DNA of 11,905 nucleotides from Willaertia magna (GCA_902984215.1 CADWAF010000535.1:1-11905), one strand, 5' to 3'; shown: positions 1 to 8,483, counted from the stretch's first letter. Notes: generated by a model from the letters alone, not told the origin. A program made the numbers and translations.

Positions 1-381
1 AGCTAAATGTTGTGCGTGCATTTTATTGTAACGGTTTTTTTTAATTGGTTGCTGTTTGTTGCTTTTGTTTTTTTTTGTATTTTCATTGGTATTCACATGT
101 TGATTAACTATTTATACCAATAATTGTTGACAACATTGTTATCTCTTTGATATTGACAACAATATCTAAAAGATATTTTTGGAAGTTTACAAAAACTGAA
201 CGTTAATGTTGACAACAATTGAATATATCATTCAAATTGATTGAATATGATTTTTACTGTAACTATTCTTTAACTGGATTATTTATTTACAAAAGAATTT
301 TTTTACACACAAAATGTTTTTAATGAACTGTTATAATATAAAATCACACTAAATATTAATGGTTAAATATTGTCACACAAC
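1..381. other. Non-coding left flank, possible promoter of a gene leaving the window
   Basis: No ORF of useful length is seen on either strand. On the minus strand an ATG at 21..19 is followed by six open codons to the window edge and preceded by an A-rich stretch, so a leftward gene could start here. Seven codons are far too few to support a call. The region holds a cluster of a 9-bp palindromic motif (listed separately), T-rich tracts near 35-80, and the 3' flank of the minus-strand cysteine-rich gene that ends at 382. Confidence 0.4.
126..216. repeat. Cluster of GTTGACAAC palindromic motifs
   Basis: GTTGACAAC, an inverted repeat around a central A, occurs exactly at 126-134 and 208-216. 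A near copy, TTGACAAC preceded by A, lies at 153-160. Three copies within about 90 bp of non-coding DNA suggest a protein-binding site or a short dispersed repeat. Function is not known; regulation of a leftward gene is only a guess. Confidence 0.4.
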
Positions 382-681
382 TTAAATCTTTTTAAAACAT
401 TTACAAGTTTTACAACCAAACTGATCTCTGACAAAACCATGTTTACACCATCTAATACAAGCTTTTGGCCAACATCTTTTACAAACACAGACCTTGCATC
501 CTTTTCTGTCAATTTGATAAGCACAACCAGTTCTTTTTGGACATTTACTTCTCTTACAGTGTGGTCCTTCATGAGGATGGTGTTTGTGAGGTAAACTACT
601 TCCATTTTCTTTGGATAAAACAATAACTGCAAGAATGCTCAATAATAATAATGCAGATATAGCGATAAATGATGCTTTCAT
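382..681 (-). CDS. Small secreted cysteine-rich protein with two antistasin-like repeats
   Basis: The 99-residue protein starts at ATG 681..679 and ends at TAA 384..382. Residues 1-23 form a signal peptide with a leucine/isoleucine/valine-rich core. A His-rich linker lies at about 31-41. Twelve cysteines follow in two six-Cys units: C42, C47, C53, C62, C65, C67 and C70, C75, C79, C90, C93, C95. Five of six positions repeat with a period of exactly 28 residues; only the third Cys shifts, by two. The second unit fits the antistasin pattern (C-x4-C-x3-C, a Gly, an Asp two residues before Gly-Cys, then x2-C-x-C). Known antistasin-type domains are extracellular serine-protease inhibitors; that activity is inferred here only from cysteine spacing. 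The mature protein is rich in Lys/Arg, so an antimicrobial or adhesive role is also possible. It is transcribed divergently from the RCC1-like gene. Confidence 0.75.
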   Translation of the reverse strand: MKASFIAISALLLLSILAVIVLSKENGSSLPHKHHPHEGPHCKRSKCPKRTGCAYQIDRKGCKVCVCKRCWPKACIRWCKHGFVRDQFGCKTCKCFKKI

Positions 682-1004
682 TATTGTAAATAATTGTTCT
701 GAAAATTAAATGTTCTTAATTTTTTATTATTGATTTTGGATGTAATTTCGCATTGATATCTTTTTAAAATAAATTTTGGGGGTAAGGTTGACCAACTTTG
801 GAAAATCTGCAAAACAAGCGTTACAAAGTTCTTTTCTTTCATAAACAAAGGGAGAAGGAGTTCAGTTCTTTGATAATAGAACAATAAAAGCAAACAACAG
901 TAGTGGAATATTGTTATAACATTTTTAACTAAAGCAAACCGTTGTAAAGTTAAGAATGAACAATGAATTTCAAAATTAAAAATTAAAAAAAAATTAAAAA
1001 AAAA
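682..1004. promoter_or_regulatory. Divergent intergenic region between cysteine-rich gene and RCC1-like gene
   Basis: The 323-bp gap separates two genes transcribed away from each other and should hold both promoters. The last 40 bases before the RCC1-like ATG are almost only A with scattered T, an A-rich leader also seen before other starts in this window. No clear TATA or other element can be singled out in such AT-rich DNA. A 70-codon minus-strand ORF here (681-893) has no family signature and is left out. Confidence 0.4.
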
Positions 1005-2432
1005 ATGTCTTCAACAACAAAACACAAAAACTTTTTTAATGAAAAACTTTATTGCTACTCTTCCAGCAATGTCATGCATAAAATTCAACACGAATATAAA
1101 ATTGTAAAAATTACAAGTATGGGAAATAATATTTGTTTCGCAAATGAACTGAATGAAATTTATAAAATTGATTCTACAGAAGGAACTTATCAAAAATTAA
1201 ATCCTGAATCAACAATAAAGACAAGTGACAATCCACCAACAAATATTCCAATAAAGTATTTATTGGCCGGTTATTTTCATTTAATTGTAATTTTAGAAAA
1301 TAATTTAATTTATGGCCATGGACGTGCAGATAATGGTCAATTAGGATCTATAAATACAAGTCACGTTGATAAATTAAAGTTAATTAATACAACTAATGTG
1401 TTTAAAACAAATAATGAAAGAAGTAATAAAAAAGAAAGAAACGTAAAAGAAAATGGTCAACTTGAAATTACACACGCATGTTGTGGAACTTATTCTACAG
1501 TTATTGTTTTAAATAATAAGGAAATTTGGTATTGCGGTAAATTTGTAAATGATTCAAAACGTAATTTTTCAAAATTAAAAATTAAATATCAAAAAAACAT
1601 AAAAATTAAAAACATTTCAGCTGGTTATGGACATTTATTAGTTTTAACAAATAACAATGAATTATTTGTTTATGGAGATAATGAATATGAACAAATAATT
1701 AAGAAAGGATCTGCAAATGAATTGATAAAATTAGTTGGTGATTTATCTTTTCTTAATGGATCAACAATTTTAGATGCTTTTGCAGTTCGTTTAAGTCATT
1801 TATCAGTTATTGTTTCAAACTCTTTAGATATTTATATTTTTGGTTATTTTGGTGATTCATTAGGAGGTTCTTTAACTAAAGATACAACTATGACAAATGG
1901 TAAAGTTAAATTAACTCAATCAATATTTCAAAAGAAAAACAATTTAAACGAAATTAATGAAATGACATCTGTCAATTTAAAGGAAATTAATGAAATGACA
2001 TCTGTCAATATCATTAATACAACTGTATTAAAAGAAGAAGAAAAAGAACGCAATAATAAGTACGATTACAGTAAAGGAGAAATTTCCATTTATGGTGGAT
2101 TTTCAAGTATGATATTTGTGGATAATTTAAAAAGAAGTATTTGGTTGGGAGGAATGAGAGGAAATTACTTTACAAATGAAACATTTCATTTAAAGGAAAT
2201 TGACAAAGATTTATTTACTGATGCAAGAGAACAAGTATTGGATGTTGCTGTTGGTTCAAATGTTTATGGTGTATTGGTTGGGATGGTAAATTTATTTAGT
2301 GAATATATGTTAAATAATTTAAAGAAAATGGTAGATTGTTGTTGTAAAAGAATTGTAATGAATGAAAATGAAGAAAATGTACCATTATCAGATATTGATT
2401 TAAATTGTAGGAATTTATTAGATCGGAAATAA
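1005..2432 (+). CDS. RCC1-like repeat (beta-propeller) protein, intact
   Basis: The 475-residue protein starts at an ATG directly after an A-rich leader and ends with TAA at 2430-2432. Degenerate RCC1 blades can be seen, each with a hydrophobic strand followed by an aromatic/Gly turn: about residues 32-55, 84-114 (LLAGYFHLIVI then YGHG and GQLGS), 155-180 (HACCGTYSTVIVL then WYCG), 203-226 (ISAGYGHLLVL then VYG), 256-283, 358-383 and 411-428 (VLDVAVGSNVYGVLV). RCC1-type propellers act as exchange factors or as protein-interaction scaffolds. The catalytic features of Ran-GEF RCC1 are not evident, so a scaffold role is more likely. Basic low-complexity loops interrupt the blades at about 134-150, and a small tandem repeat lies at 314-335. 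A candidate AATAAA polyadenylation signal lies at 2482-2487. A truncated paralogue lies at 6820-7287. Family call confident; function unknown. Confidence 0.85.
   Translation: MSSTTKHKNFFNEKLYCYSSSNVMHKIQHEYKIVKITSMGNNICFANELNEIYKIDSTEGTYQKLNPESTIKTSDNPPTNIPIKYLLAGYFHLIVILENNLIYGHGRADNGQLGSINTSHVDKLKLINTTNVFKTNNERSNKKERNVKENGQLEITHACCGTYSTVIVLNNKEIWYCGKFVNDSKRNFSKLKIKYQKNIKIKNISAGYGHLLVLTNNNELFVYGDNEYEQIIKKGSANELIKLVGDLSFLNGSTILDAFAVRLSHLSVIVSNSLDIYIFGYFGDSLGGSLTKDTTMTNGKVKLTQSIFQKKNNLNEINEMTSVNLKEINEMTSVNIINTTVLKEEEKERNNKYDYSKGEISIYGGFSSMIFVDNLKRSIWLGGMRGNYFTNETFHLKEIDKDLFTDAREQVLDVAVGSNVYGVLVGMVNLFSEYMLNNLKKMVDCCCKRIVMNENEENVPLSDIDLNCRNLLDRK
1944..2009 (+). repeat. 33-bp in-frame tandem repeat inside the RCC1-like gene
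   Basis: Two adjacent 33-bp units, 1944-1976 and 1977-2009, differ at one base. They encode the 11-residue units LNEINEMTSVN and LKEINEMTSVN (residues 314-335) in a loop between propeller blades. Near identity suggests a recent duplication, and copy number may vary between strains. Confidence 0.9.
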
Positions 2433-2719
2433 TTTAATGTCTACATAGAATTGCACATTATAAGTTAACAACAAAATGTAAAATAAATATCAACAAATAT
2501 TTTTCTTTTCATTTTGTGGAAAGAACTTAATCCTAACTGATTTTTTTTTGACAATACCAAATAAAGGTAATAAATAATTAAACTTTTCAATTTGCAAGCA
2601 ATCTAATTTTGTAAACTTTGTTAAACAATTATTATTCTTATTAATGTTTTTAATTCCCAATTTTTCGGTATAACTATTTCCTAAAACATAACAAAACTAT
2701 TAGATTTACTTTATTATAA
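2433..2719. other. 3' flank of RCC1-like gene, no gene seen
   Basis: AT-rich sequence with two candidate polyadenylation signals (AATAAA at 2482-2487, and another near 2560) and T-rich tracts. I see no coding-like stretch on either strand until about 2720. Confidence 0.4.
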
Positions 2720-2866
2720 GGAGGTACACTTCTTTATCAAATCAAAACAGCTTTTATCCATAATAAGGCATGTAAATGTCAAAGAATATTTTTAGGTGAA
2801 TATAATTTGTCAAATTTTTTGAAAAAATATTGTAACGATTGGAAAGAATTAAAAGAATTAAAATAA
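2720..2866 (+). pseudogene. Short coding-like remnant, unknown family
   Basis: Between stops at 2717-2719 and 2864-2866 the plus strand stays open for 48 codons. The product has balanced composition (Cys, Trp, His, Gly, Tyr) unlike random AT-rich DNA, with segments such as TAFIHNKACKCQRIFLGEYN and NFLKKYCNDWKELKELK. It has no ATG start and no recognisable domain. It may be the 3' end of a lost gene or exon, convergent with the fossil gene whose stop lies 25 bp away. It could still be chance. Confidence 0.3.
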
Positions 2867-2891
2867 AAACTTTAATTTTTATTAAAAAATC

Positions 2892-5800
2892 TTATTTTTT
2901 ATACAATTTCATAGCTTCACCTTTATATAAATCAAATACTTATTTTTCATCTTTAAAATTAGACTCATATAAATAACAAATTATAGATTTTCTACTATCT
3001 TTAAACTTTTCAACATTATAAAATAGCTTTTTTCTTTTAAAAAAAACAATACCACCTTCTTGAATATCAATAATTTTATTTTATTCGGATAATATTAAGT
3101 CGTTTTTTTTAATATGTCCAATAATAGTTAAAACATTAACACTATTTATACAATCATAATTATCTTTATGTAAACTTTTAAAATTAATTTTGTTAATACT
3201 AACAAAAAGATACTTAAAAAATTTTCTAATTTTTTATTAAATTCTTTAAAATTTTCTTGTAAAAACATTTTTATTATAATAAAATAATATTTATTATATT
3301 TTTTCTATTTTTGTAAACTTTATAAAAAATATTATTGGTTAAAACTATTAAAAGTAAATAATAATCAATAAATTCACTATTATATCTTAATTTTTTATTT
3401 TTAAATTATAATTTTTCAGTTTATTTTTTTAATTTTTTTAAAGTACGACATGAAAAAATATTTTTAAAAATCATTAAAAAAAATTGTTTAATTTTTTTTT
3501 TAATAATTATTCTATAAATTCTTTTATTAATTTTTTTTCTTTTTTCTACAATTTTTTTCATTCTTTCCTTGGTTAGTTTTTTATTTAAAGAAAAATATTT
3601 ATTTCTAATTTTTTTGTATTTTTAATAAAATAATATTGAAAAAGATTTATATTTTTTAGTTTTTAAAAATGTTTTTAATAATTTAATTTTTTTTATTAAT
3701 AATAAATTCTTCAATATAATATTTCAATTTTTCACAAAAACTAATATATGTTGCATGAATATAATGTTTGTTGTTGTTTGATGTTTTAAATTTAATTTTA
3801 AATTTTTTATTAACTTTTATTATAATTCTATAAATTGTTTTTCTATAAATTATATTTCTTGCTATTAAATTAAAAGTTTTCTTATAATTATAAATATTTA
3901 TTTTTTTTATTGATTTTTTTTATTAATTTTATTTTATAAAAAATAAATTTATTAATTCATTATATTATATATTTAAAATTATAATCTTTTAATTTTTAAT
4001 ATTGTATTATTTTTTTTTATTTTTAAATTTATCTATAAAATTATTTATAATTTTATTATAAAATATCTCTAAATTTAATTGATCTACTTTAATATTTAAA
4101 TTAAAACAAATCTTTTTATATTTTTTTATTTAATTTAAAAATTATATTCATATTTCTACTTTTTTTTTTAATATCTTTTTTTGTCTCATTAAAATTTGTT
4201 TTAGTTATTATAATATTATTATAAATACTTAATAAAACCTCTTCTATTTCTTTAATCAAATTTGGTTTATTATTATTATTAATATTTTTATTAAAATTAA
4301 ATAAAATTAAAATAAAATTATTATTTTATATTTTTAACATAATTTTATTAGTTCTAAATTCAATTTTTTTAAATGTATATTCATTATGTTTAAAAAATAA
4401 AAATAAAATTCTTAATTTTTTCATTTAATTTATAATATTTTATATAAATTACTTTATTTAGTATTTTTTTAACTTTAATAATTTTTTTATAATTAAAAAT
4501 ATCTTATTTTTATTAATAAAAATATTAAAATTATTTTTATTTAATATTTTTTCTTTATTTAATAATTTATTTAATATATCTTCTTCATTTAAAAAATCAT
4601 TTAATAACAGATTTTCTATTTTATTTTTTTTTGAGCTTTCTTTTTGTAAATTTAGTAAAATTTTTAAATTATTATTTTATAAGTTATTTAATAAAGTTAT
4701 TTGTGATAAATTATTTTGTATATTTATTTTATTAATATTATTTTTATTTTAAATATTTTTATTAACATAATAAATTTTTTATTATTAATTTTTCTTTTTT
4801 TAATATCTATTTTCATTTTACCTGTAACAACTGAATGTTTTATAATAAATTTATTATATTAATGTAATATTTTTATTGTTTAATTAAAAAATAATAATAA
4901 ATTACTAATTTTTTTATTGTTAAAATAATATATTATATTAAAATATATATATAATTATCAGTATTATTAATATTTGAATATAAATTATATATTAATAATT
5001 TAAATTTATCAATTAATTTTTTTAAATTACTTAATTTTTTATTTTTAATATATTATTACTATTTTCATATTTTTTTATATTTTTTTATTAGTTGTTTTAA
5101 AGATATATTATTAAATATATATTTACTATTACTAAATAAAATTTTAGTAAATATATATTTAATTAGGTTCTATTAATATAAATTAATAATTTATATTTTG
5201 TAAAATATTTTATTTAATATTTTTTTTATTATTACTTTTTTATTAAAATATAAATTTATTAAATGTTGATAATTTATGTAATTTATTTAAATATTATTTT
5301 TTATTTCTTTATTTAATAAACATATTTTTAATAAATATTCAAAAATATATTTATTTAAATATAAAATATAAATTAATATATTTTTAGAATGAATTAATAA
5401 AATATATATTATTTCTTTAGTATTACCTATTAATAAATTTTTTTTTATAATTATATTTTATACAAAAACATTTATTAACTCTTAAATTAATATAAATCAA
5501 AAATCTAAAAAATATTTATTTTAAATTTAGTATTTTCTTTAATAAATAATATAACTTCATTTTCTTTAATTATAATTTCTATTCTATTTTTTATTAACTG
5601 TTTTATTTTATTTTATAAATTATTAATATATTTTATTATATTAATTTTTTTCTTTAATATATAATAAAACAAAAAAAAACATTTTCTTTCTTGGGTTACA
5701 AATGTATTTAAATTTAAAATTATTAAAATTACAATAACAATTCTTAAATTTTCTATGGTTTTTCTATTTATACTTAATTTTATAATTATTTTATTAAGTA

Positions 5801-6565
5801 TATTTTTAGTAATAATTTTTTTATTTTATATTTTTTTTATATTTTGAAAATGATTTTTAATATATGTTTTTAATAATTTATATTTTTTTTTAATTTAAAG
5901 TTTTTAGTTATTGTTTTAATTAAAATTATTAATTTATTTGGGTTCTTTTTAAAATAATATAATAAAAAATGAGTTAAATTTATATTATTAATATTTATTA
6001 AATCTGAAAATATATTAAAAAATAATTCTTCTTTTTCTTTTATACTTTATAAACTATTTGTTGATTTACGTAAAGAATTATGTATTATAGAAATATAATT
6101 TTTATTATTTTTAAACATTAAATTCATTTATAATATTTATTTTTTTAATATTTTCTTTATTTTTATCATATTTATTTATCATATCACTTAAAATATTATA
6201 TATTTTATTTTTTTCTATTAATTTTAAACACAAATAAAAAAGATAAAAGATAAATAAATAAAGATATTTTTTATTTTTTAATGTTCTAATATATTATTAA
6301 TTATTTTACTTTAAAACTTCTTATAACATATTTAAAATTACATTTAAATAAAAGAATATCTTCAAATTTATTAAAAACAAATACATAACAATTAATTATT
6401 TTAAATTATTTTCATATTTTAAAATTTGTTTTCTAATTTTAAATTTACTATGAAAAATATTATAAAAAATAATTTAATTGTAAACATTTAACTCTAATTT
6501 TACATTGATTTAAAATAAGTAATATCTAAAGAATAATGTAAAATAAAAGTATAACATTGTATAAA
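2892..6565 (-). pseudogene. Fossil of a large AT-rich protein-coding gene, heavily decayed
   Basis: This block has only a few G or C per 60 bases in its middle and no long ORF. Protein-like minus-strand stretches nonetheless persist. 6118-5870 reads 82 codons with one TAA at 6049-6047. 5882-5505 holds a single frame with TAA at 5828-5826 and 5615-5613, ending in TAG at 5507-5505. 4739-4458 gives 93 codons with TAA at 4679-4677. 3233-2892 gives 113 codons with TAA at 3083-3081 and 2942-2940. Segments include EKEELFFNIFSDLININ, RKTIENLRIV, KESSKKNKIENLLLND and INSVNVLTIIGHIKKND. The 6118 and 5882 segments connect through a frameshift in an A9 run at 5883-5891. I do not recognise the family; the composition is Lys/Asn/Ile/Leu-rich with amphipathic, helix-like stretches. 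The final TAA at 2894..2892 is the likely original stop. It sits between the two RCC1-like copies. Alternative: two or more dead genes in the same orientation. Confidence 0.6.
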
Positions 6566-6769
6566 TTAATTTAAACAAGCTTTTTTTTTAATTGACTCTT
6601 CTTTATGTAATTCAGTGTCAATTATTAAATTATAATGATCTTTAAATAATATAAAAATTTCATTCCAAATAGAATTTATTTTTTTATTTTTATGTCCATT
6701 ATTTATAACAATTTTAAATTTATTATATTTTCTTTTTTTCTCTTTATTCATTACCAAACTTGTCGCCAT
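6566..6769 (-). CDS. Small ORF, possible 5' end of the fossil gene
   Basis: A 67-codon ORF starts at ATG 6769..6767. The product begins MATSLVMNKEKKRKYNKFK and carries a segment with Trp and His (NSIWNEIFILFKDHYNLIID) typical of real protein, ending in a Lys-rich tail. No domain is recognised. It lies immediately upstream of the AT-rich decayed block in the same orientation and only 50 bp from the divergent start of the truncated RCC1-like copy. It could be the better-preserved N terminus of that fossil, a separate small gene, or chance. The stop at 6568..6566 is followed by sequence with many stops. Confidence 0.35.
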   Translation of the reverse strand: MATSLVMNKEKKRKYNKFKIVINNGHKNKKINSIWNEIFILFKDHYNLIIDTELHKEESIKKKACLN

Positions 6770-6819
6770 AACATGGTTCGGTTTTACCCTAAAATATCCT
6801 TTTTATCCTTATCAAAAAA

Positions 6820-7287
6820 ATGTCACTAACAACAAAACACAAAAACATTTTCAATGAAAAACTTTATTGTTTTTGTGCCAATAGCAATTGTGTAATTCGA
6901 CACAATCATAAAATTGTAAAAATTACAAGTATGGGAGAAAATGTTTGTTTTGCAAATGAATTAAATGAAGTTTATAAAATTGATTCAACCGAAGGAGATT
7001 ATTATTTATTAAATCCGGAATCAACAAATAGTTCAACTGCAATTAACAAATTACCAACTTATATTCCAATAAAATTTTTATTGGCTGGTTATTTTCATTT
7101 AATTGTAATTTTAGAAAATAACTTAATTTATGGTCATGGAAGTACAGGTGGTGGTCAATTAGGATCTATAAATTCAAGTCACGTTGATAAATTAAAGTTA
7201 ATTAATACAAGTAAGGTATTTAAAACAAATAATGAAAGAAATAATAAAAAGGAAAGAAATAAGAAAGAAAATGGTCAACTTGATTAG
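6820..7287 (+). pseudogene. Truncated RCC1-like paralogue
   Basis: The 155-codon ORF begins MSLTTKHKNIFNEKLYC and matches residues 1-153 of the RCC1-like gene at 1005-2432 along its whole length, by eye at roughly three quarters identity, including LLAGYFHLIVILENNLIYGH and the basic loop before GQL. Similarity stops abruptly at 7282; the reading frame ends two codons later with TAG at 7285-7287, where the intact copy continues into its second clear blade. Only one or two blades remain, too few for a closed propeller. The ATG and A-run leader are preserved, so it may still be transcribed. Tail to tail with it lies a truncated arginine methyltransferase exon, suggesting one deletion cut both. 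Alternatives: a partial duplication, or a functional short protein. Confidence 0.8.
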
Positions 7288-7309
7288 TTCAATTAATATC
7301 AATTAGTTC
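7283..7309. repeat. 8-bp direct repeat at the junction of two truncated genes
   Basis: ATTAGTTC occurs at 7283-7290 and again at 7302-7309, separated by 11 bp. The first copy starts exactly where similarity to the intact RCC1-like gene ends, and the second lies about 20 bp beyond the splice donor of the methyltransferase exon. Such a pair fits a deletion or repair junction or a small insertion. In AT-rich DNA an 8-mer repeat could be chance. Confidence 0.45.
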
Positions 7310-7335
7310 TTATCGGAAAAAGTAATAATACATAC

Positions 7336-7480
7336 CTAAAACTACTTTATCTTTAAAAACATGTTGATTTTCTTTAATTGCTTTTAAATAGGCATCTGTT
7401 CTAGGCTTGTCCTTTATCATTAGTTCATGAACAAAAACATCAAAATAAGATTGAAAATAAGTTGAATCGGAAGATGACAT
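7336..7480 (-). pseudogene. Orphan first exon of a protein arginine methyltransferase (PRMT)
   Basis: From ATG 7480..7478, directly after an A-run leader, 48 codons plus one base read as the N-terminal helix and motif entry of a type I PRMT: YFQSYFDVFVHELMIKDKPR (residues 8-27), RT at 27-28, Y31, then FKDKVVL (residues 42-48). In known PRMTs this runs into the S-adenosylmethionine-binding motif (D-V-G-x-G-T-G). Here the last exon base G is followed by GTATGT, a good splice donor, which would split that Asp codon (phase 1). No following exon is visible on the minus strand: the truncated RCC1-like copy lies there instead. The methyltransferase core is therefore missing, and I infer a gene truncated by deletion or rearrangement. 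A distant exon outside the window is unlikely, since the fossil gene and RCC1-like genes intervene. Confidence 0.8.
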
Positions 7481-7559
7481 TTTTTTTTCACACAAAAAAT
7501 TCGGTATTTTTTTGTAACGTTTTTATTTTTTAACAATTTTTATTTTTTTATTAAAAAAA
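7481..7559. promoter_or_regulatory. 79-bp divergent promoter between PRMT exon and RhoGEF gene
   Basis: The short gap separates two starts facing outward. Both ends are A-runs read into ATGTC. The gap is T- and A-rich with one short GC-containing stretch (GTAACG near 7515-7520). No specific factor site can be named. Confidence 0.4.
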
Positions 7560-8483
7560 ATGTCAGTATATAAAGTAATTAAAGAATTTTTAGCAGTTGA
7601 GAGATCAATGCTTGTTGACACTGCAAGTTTTAATTTAATATTTTTTTTAATTTACAATTTTTTACAAAATAATAAAAAATTAGATCTGTCAGAAATTATT
7701 GAAATGTCAAATCAAAATTCTGATATTTATCAATTATTAAAATTTCAAAATAAATTATCAAAAATAAAAAATATTTTAAATTTATTTTATATAGAAAATA
7801 AATTTAATGAAAAAGAAAAACAAATTGTAAAGGAATTATCACTAATTTATATAGAAAATACAAAAATAATTCTTTTACAACAAATTAAAAAATATAATTT
7901 TTTAAATAATACTTTTAATTCTTTACAAAAAACAGATAATAAATCTTTTATTAATTTAACTTTAACTTTAATTAAAGAATATACAATAAATTTTAATTTA
8001 TACAATGAATATTTATTATTTATAATAATTTATAATCAATACAGTACATATTTAAATAAATATATATCTAAAATTATAAATCTTAATGATCTTTACAATA
8101 ATTTATTTATTAAAGAAATGCCACAAGTAACGCCAGTAGTTAGTGTTATCTATTTCCTTTCCAGATTACCTAGATATAGAATTTTATTTGGTGAAATGCA
8201 AAAGCAAATAACGCCTTTACTTTTAAATAAAGAAGAAATCAATAACAAAGAAGATGAAATAAACAAAGAAGAAGATGGAAATAATAAAAAAGAAATAAAT
8301 TTACAGCAACAATTAGATGAGATGTTATTGTTTTTTGAAGAGAAATTAAGATTTTTTGATAATCAATGGAAAGAATATCCATTTGATTGTATAGAAAATA
8401 ATTTTAAAATATTTGTAAGAAATTTTAAATTGTTAAATAATTGTAGTAATAGTTATTGTTTGTATAATTCATTTAATTTATAA
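7560..8483 (+). CDS. DH-domain (RhoGEF-like) protein without visible PH domain
   Basis: The 307-residue protein starts at an ATG after an A-run and ends with TAA at 8481-8483. Residues 4-18 (YKVIKEFLAVERSML) resemble the first conserved region of Dbl-homology domains, and residues 183-218 resemble the third: SRLPRYRILFGEMQKQITP matches the usual pattern in which an R-x-x-R-Y motif precedes L-L-x-E-x-x-K-x-T-P. The helical, Leu/Ile/Asn-rich stretch between (about 45-180) fits the remaining DH helices. DH domains activate Rho-family GTPases by nucleotide exchange, usually in actin control at the membrane. An acidic/Asn low-complexity insert lies at about 223-247. A C-terminal helix-rich part (250-300) shows no clear PH domain, which normally follows DH. 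The protein may be a minimal or partial family member. The usual Pro-Val-Gln before the R-x-x-R-Y motif is not conserved. Confidence 0.65.
   Translation: MSVYKVIKEFLAVERSMLVDTASFNLIFFLIYNFLQNNKKLDLSEIIEMSNQNSDIYQLLKFQNKLSKIKNILNLFYIENKFNEKEKQIVKELSLIYIENTKIILLQQIKKYNFLNNTFNSLQKTDNKSFINLTLTLIKEYTINFNLYNEYLLFIIIYNQYSTYLNKYISKIINLNDLYNNLFIKEMPQVTPVVSVIYFLSRLPRYRILFGEMQKQITPLLLNKEEINNKEDEINKEEDGNNKKEINLQQQLDEMLLFFEEKLRFFDNQWKEYPFDCIENNFKIFVRNFKLLNNCSNSYCLYNSFNL

Noticed and set aside
363..632. 89-codon minus-strand ORF overlapping the cysteine-rich gene
   Set aside because: It is an out-of-frame shadow; the 382-681 frame has a signal peptide and regular cysteine repeats.
681..893. 70-codon minus-strand ORF upstream of the cysteine-rich gene
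   Set aside because: No domain or signal, and it occupies the divergent promoter region.
2892..6565. Ciliate-type genetic code (TAA read as Gln) to explain the interrupted frames
   Set aside because: Intact genes (RCC1-like, RhoGEF, cysteine-rich protein) end cleanly in TAA, and the block also needs frameshifts, so decay is simpler.
2433..6800. Transposon or retroelement as the source of the AT-rich block
   Set aside because: No terminal repeats, target-site duplication, transposase or reverse transcriptase motif could be seen.
7481..7495. PRMT start at the upstream TTG (five extra residues)
   Set aside because: TTG is not a usual nuclear start; ATG 7480..7478 follows an A-run as in neighbouring genes.
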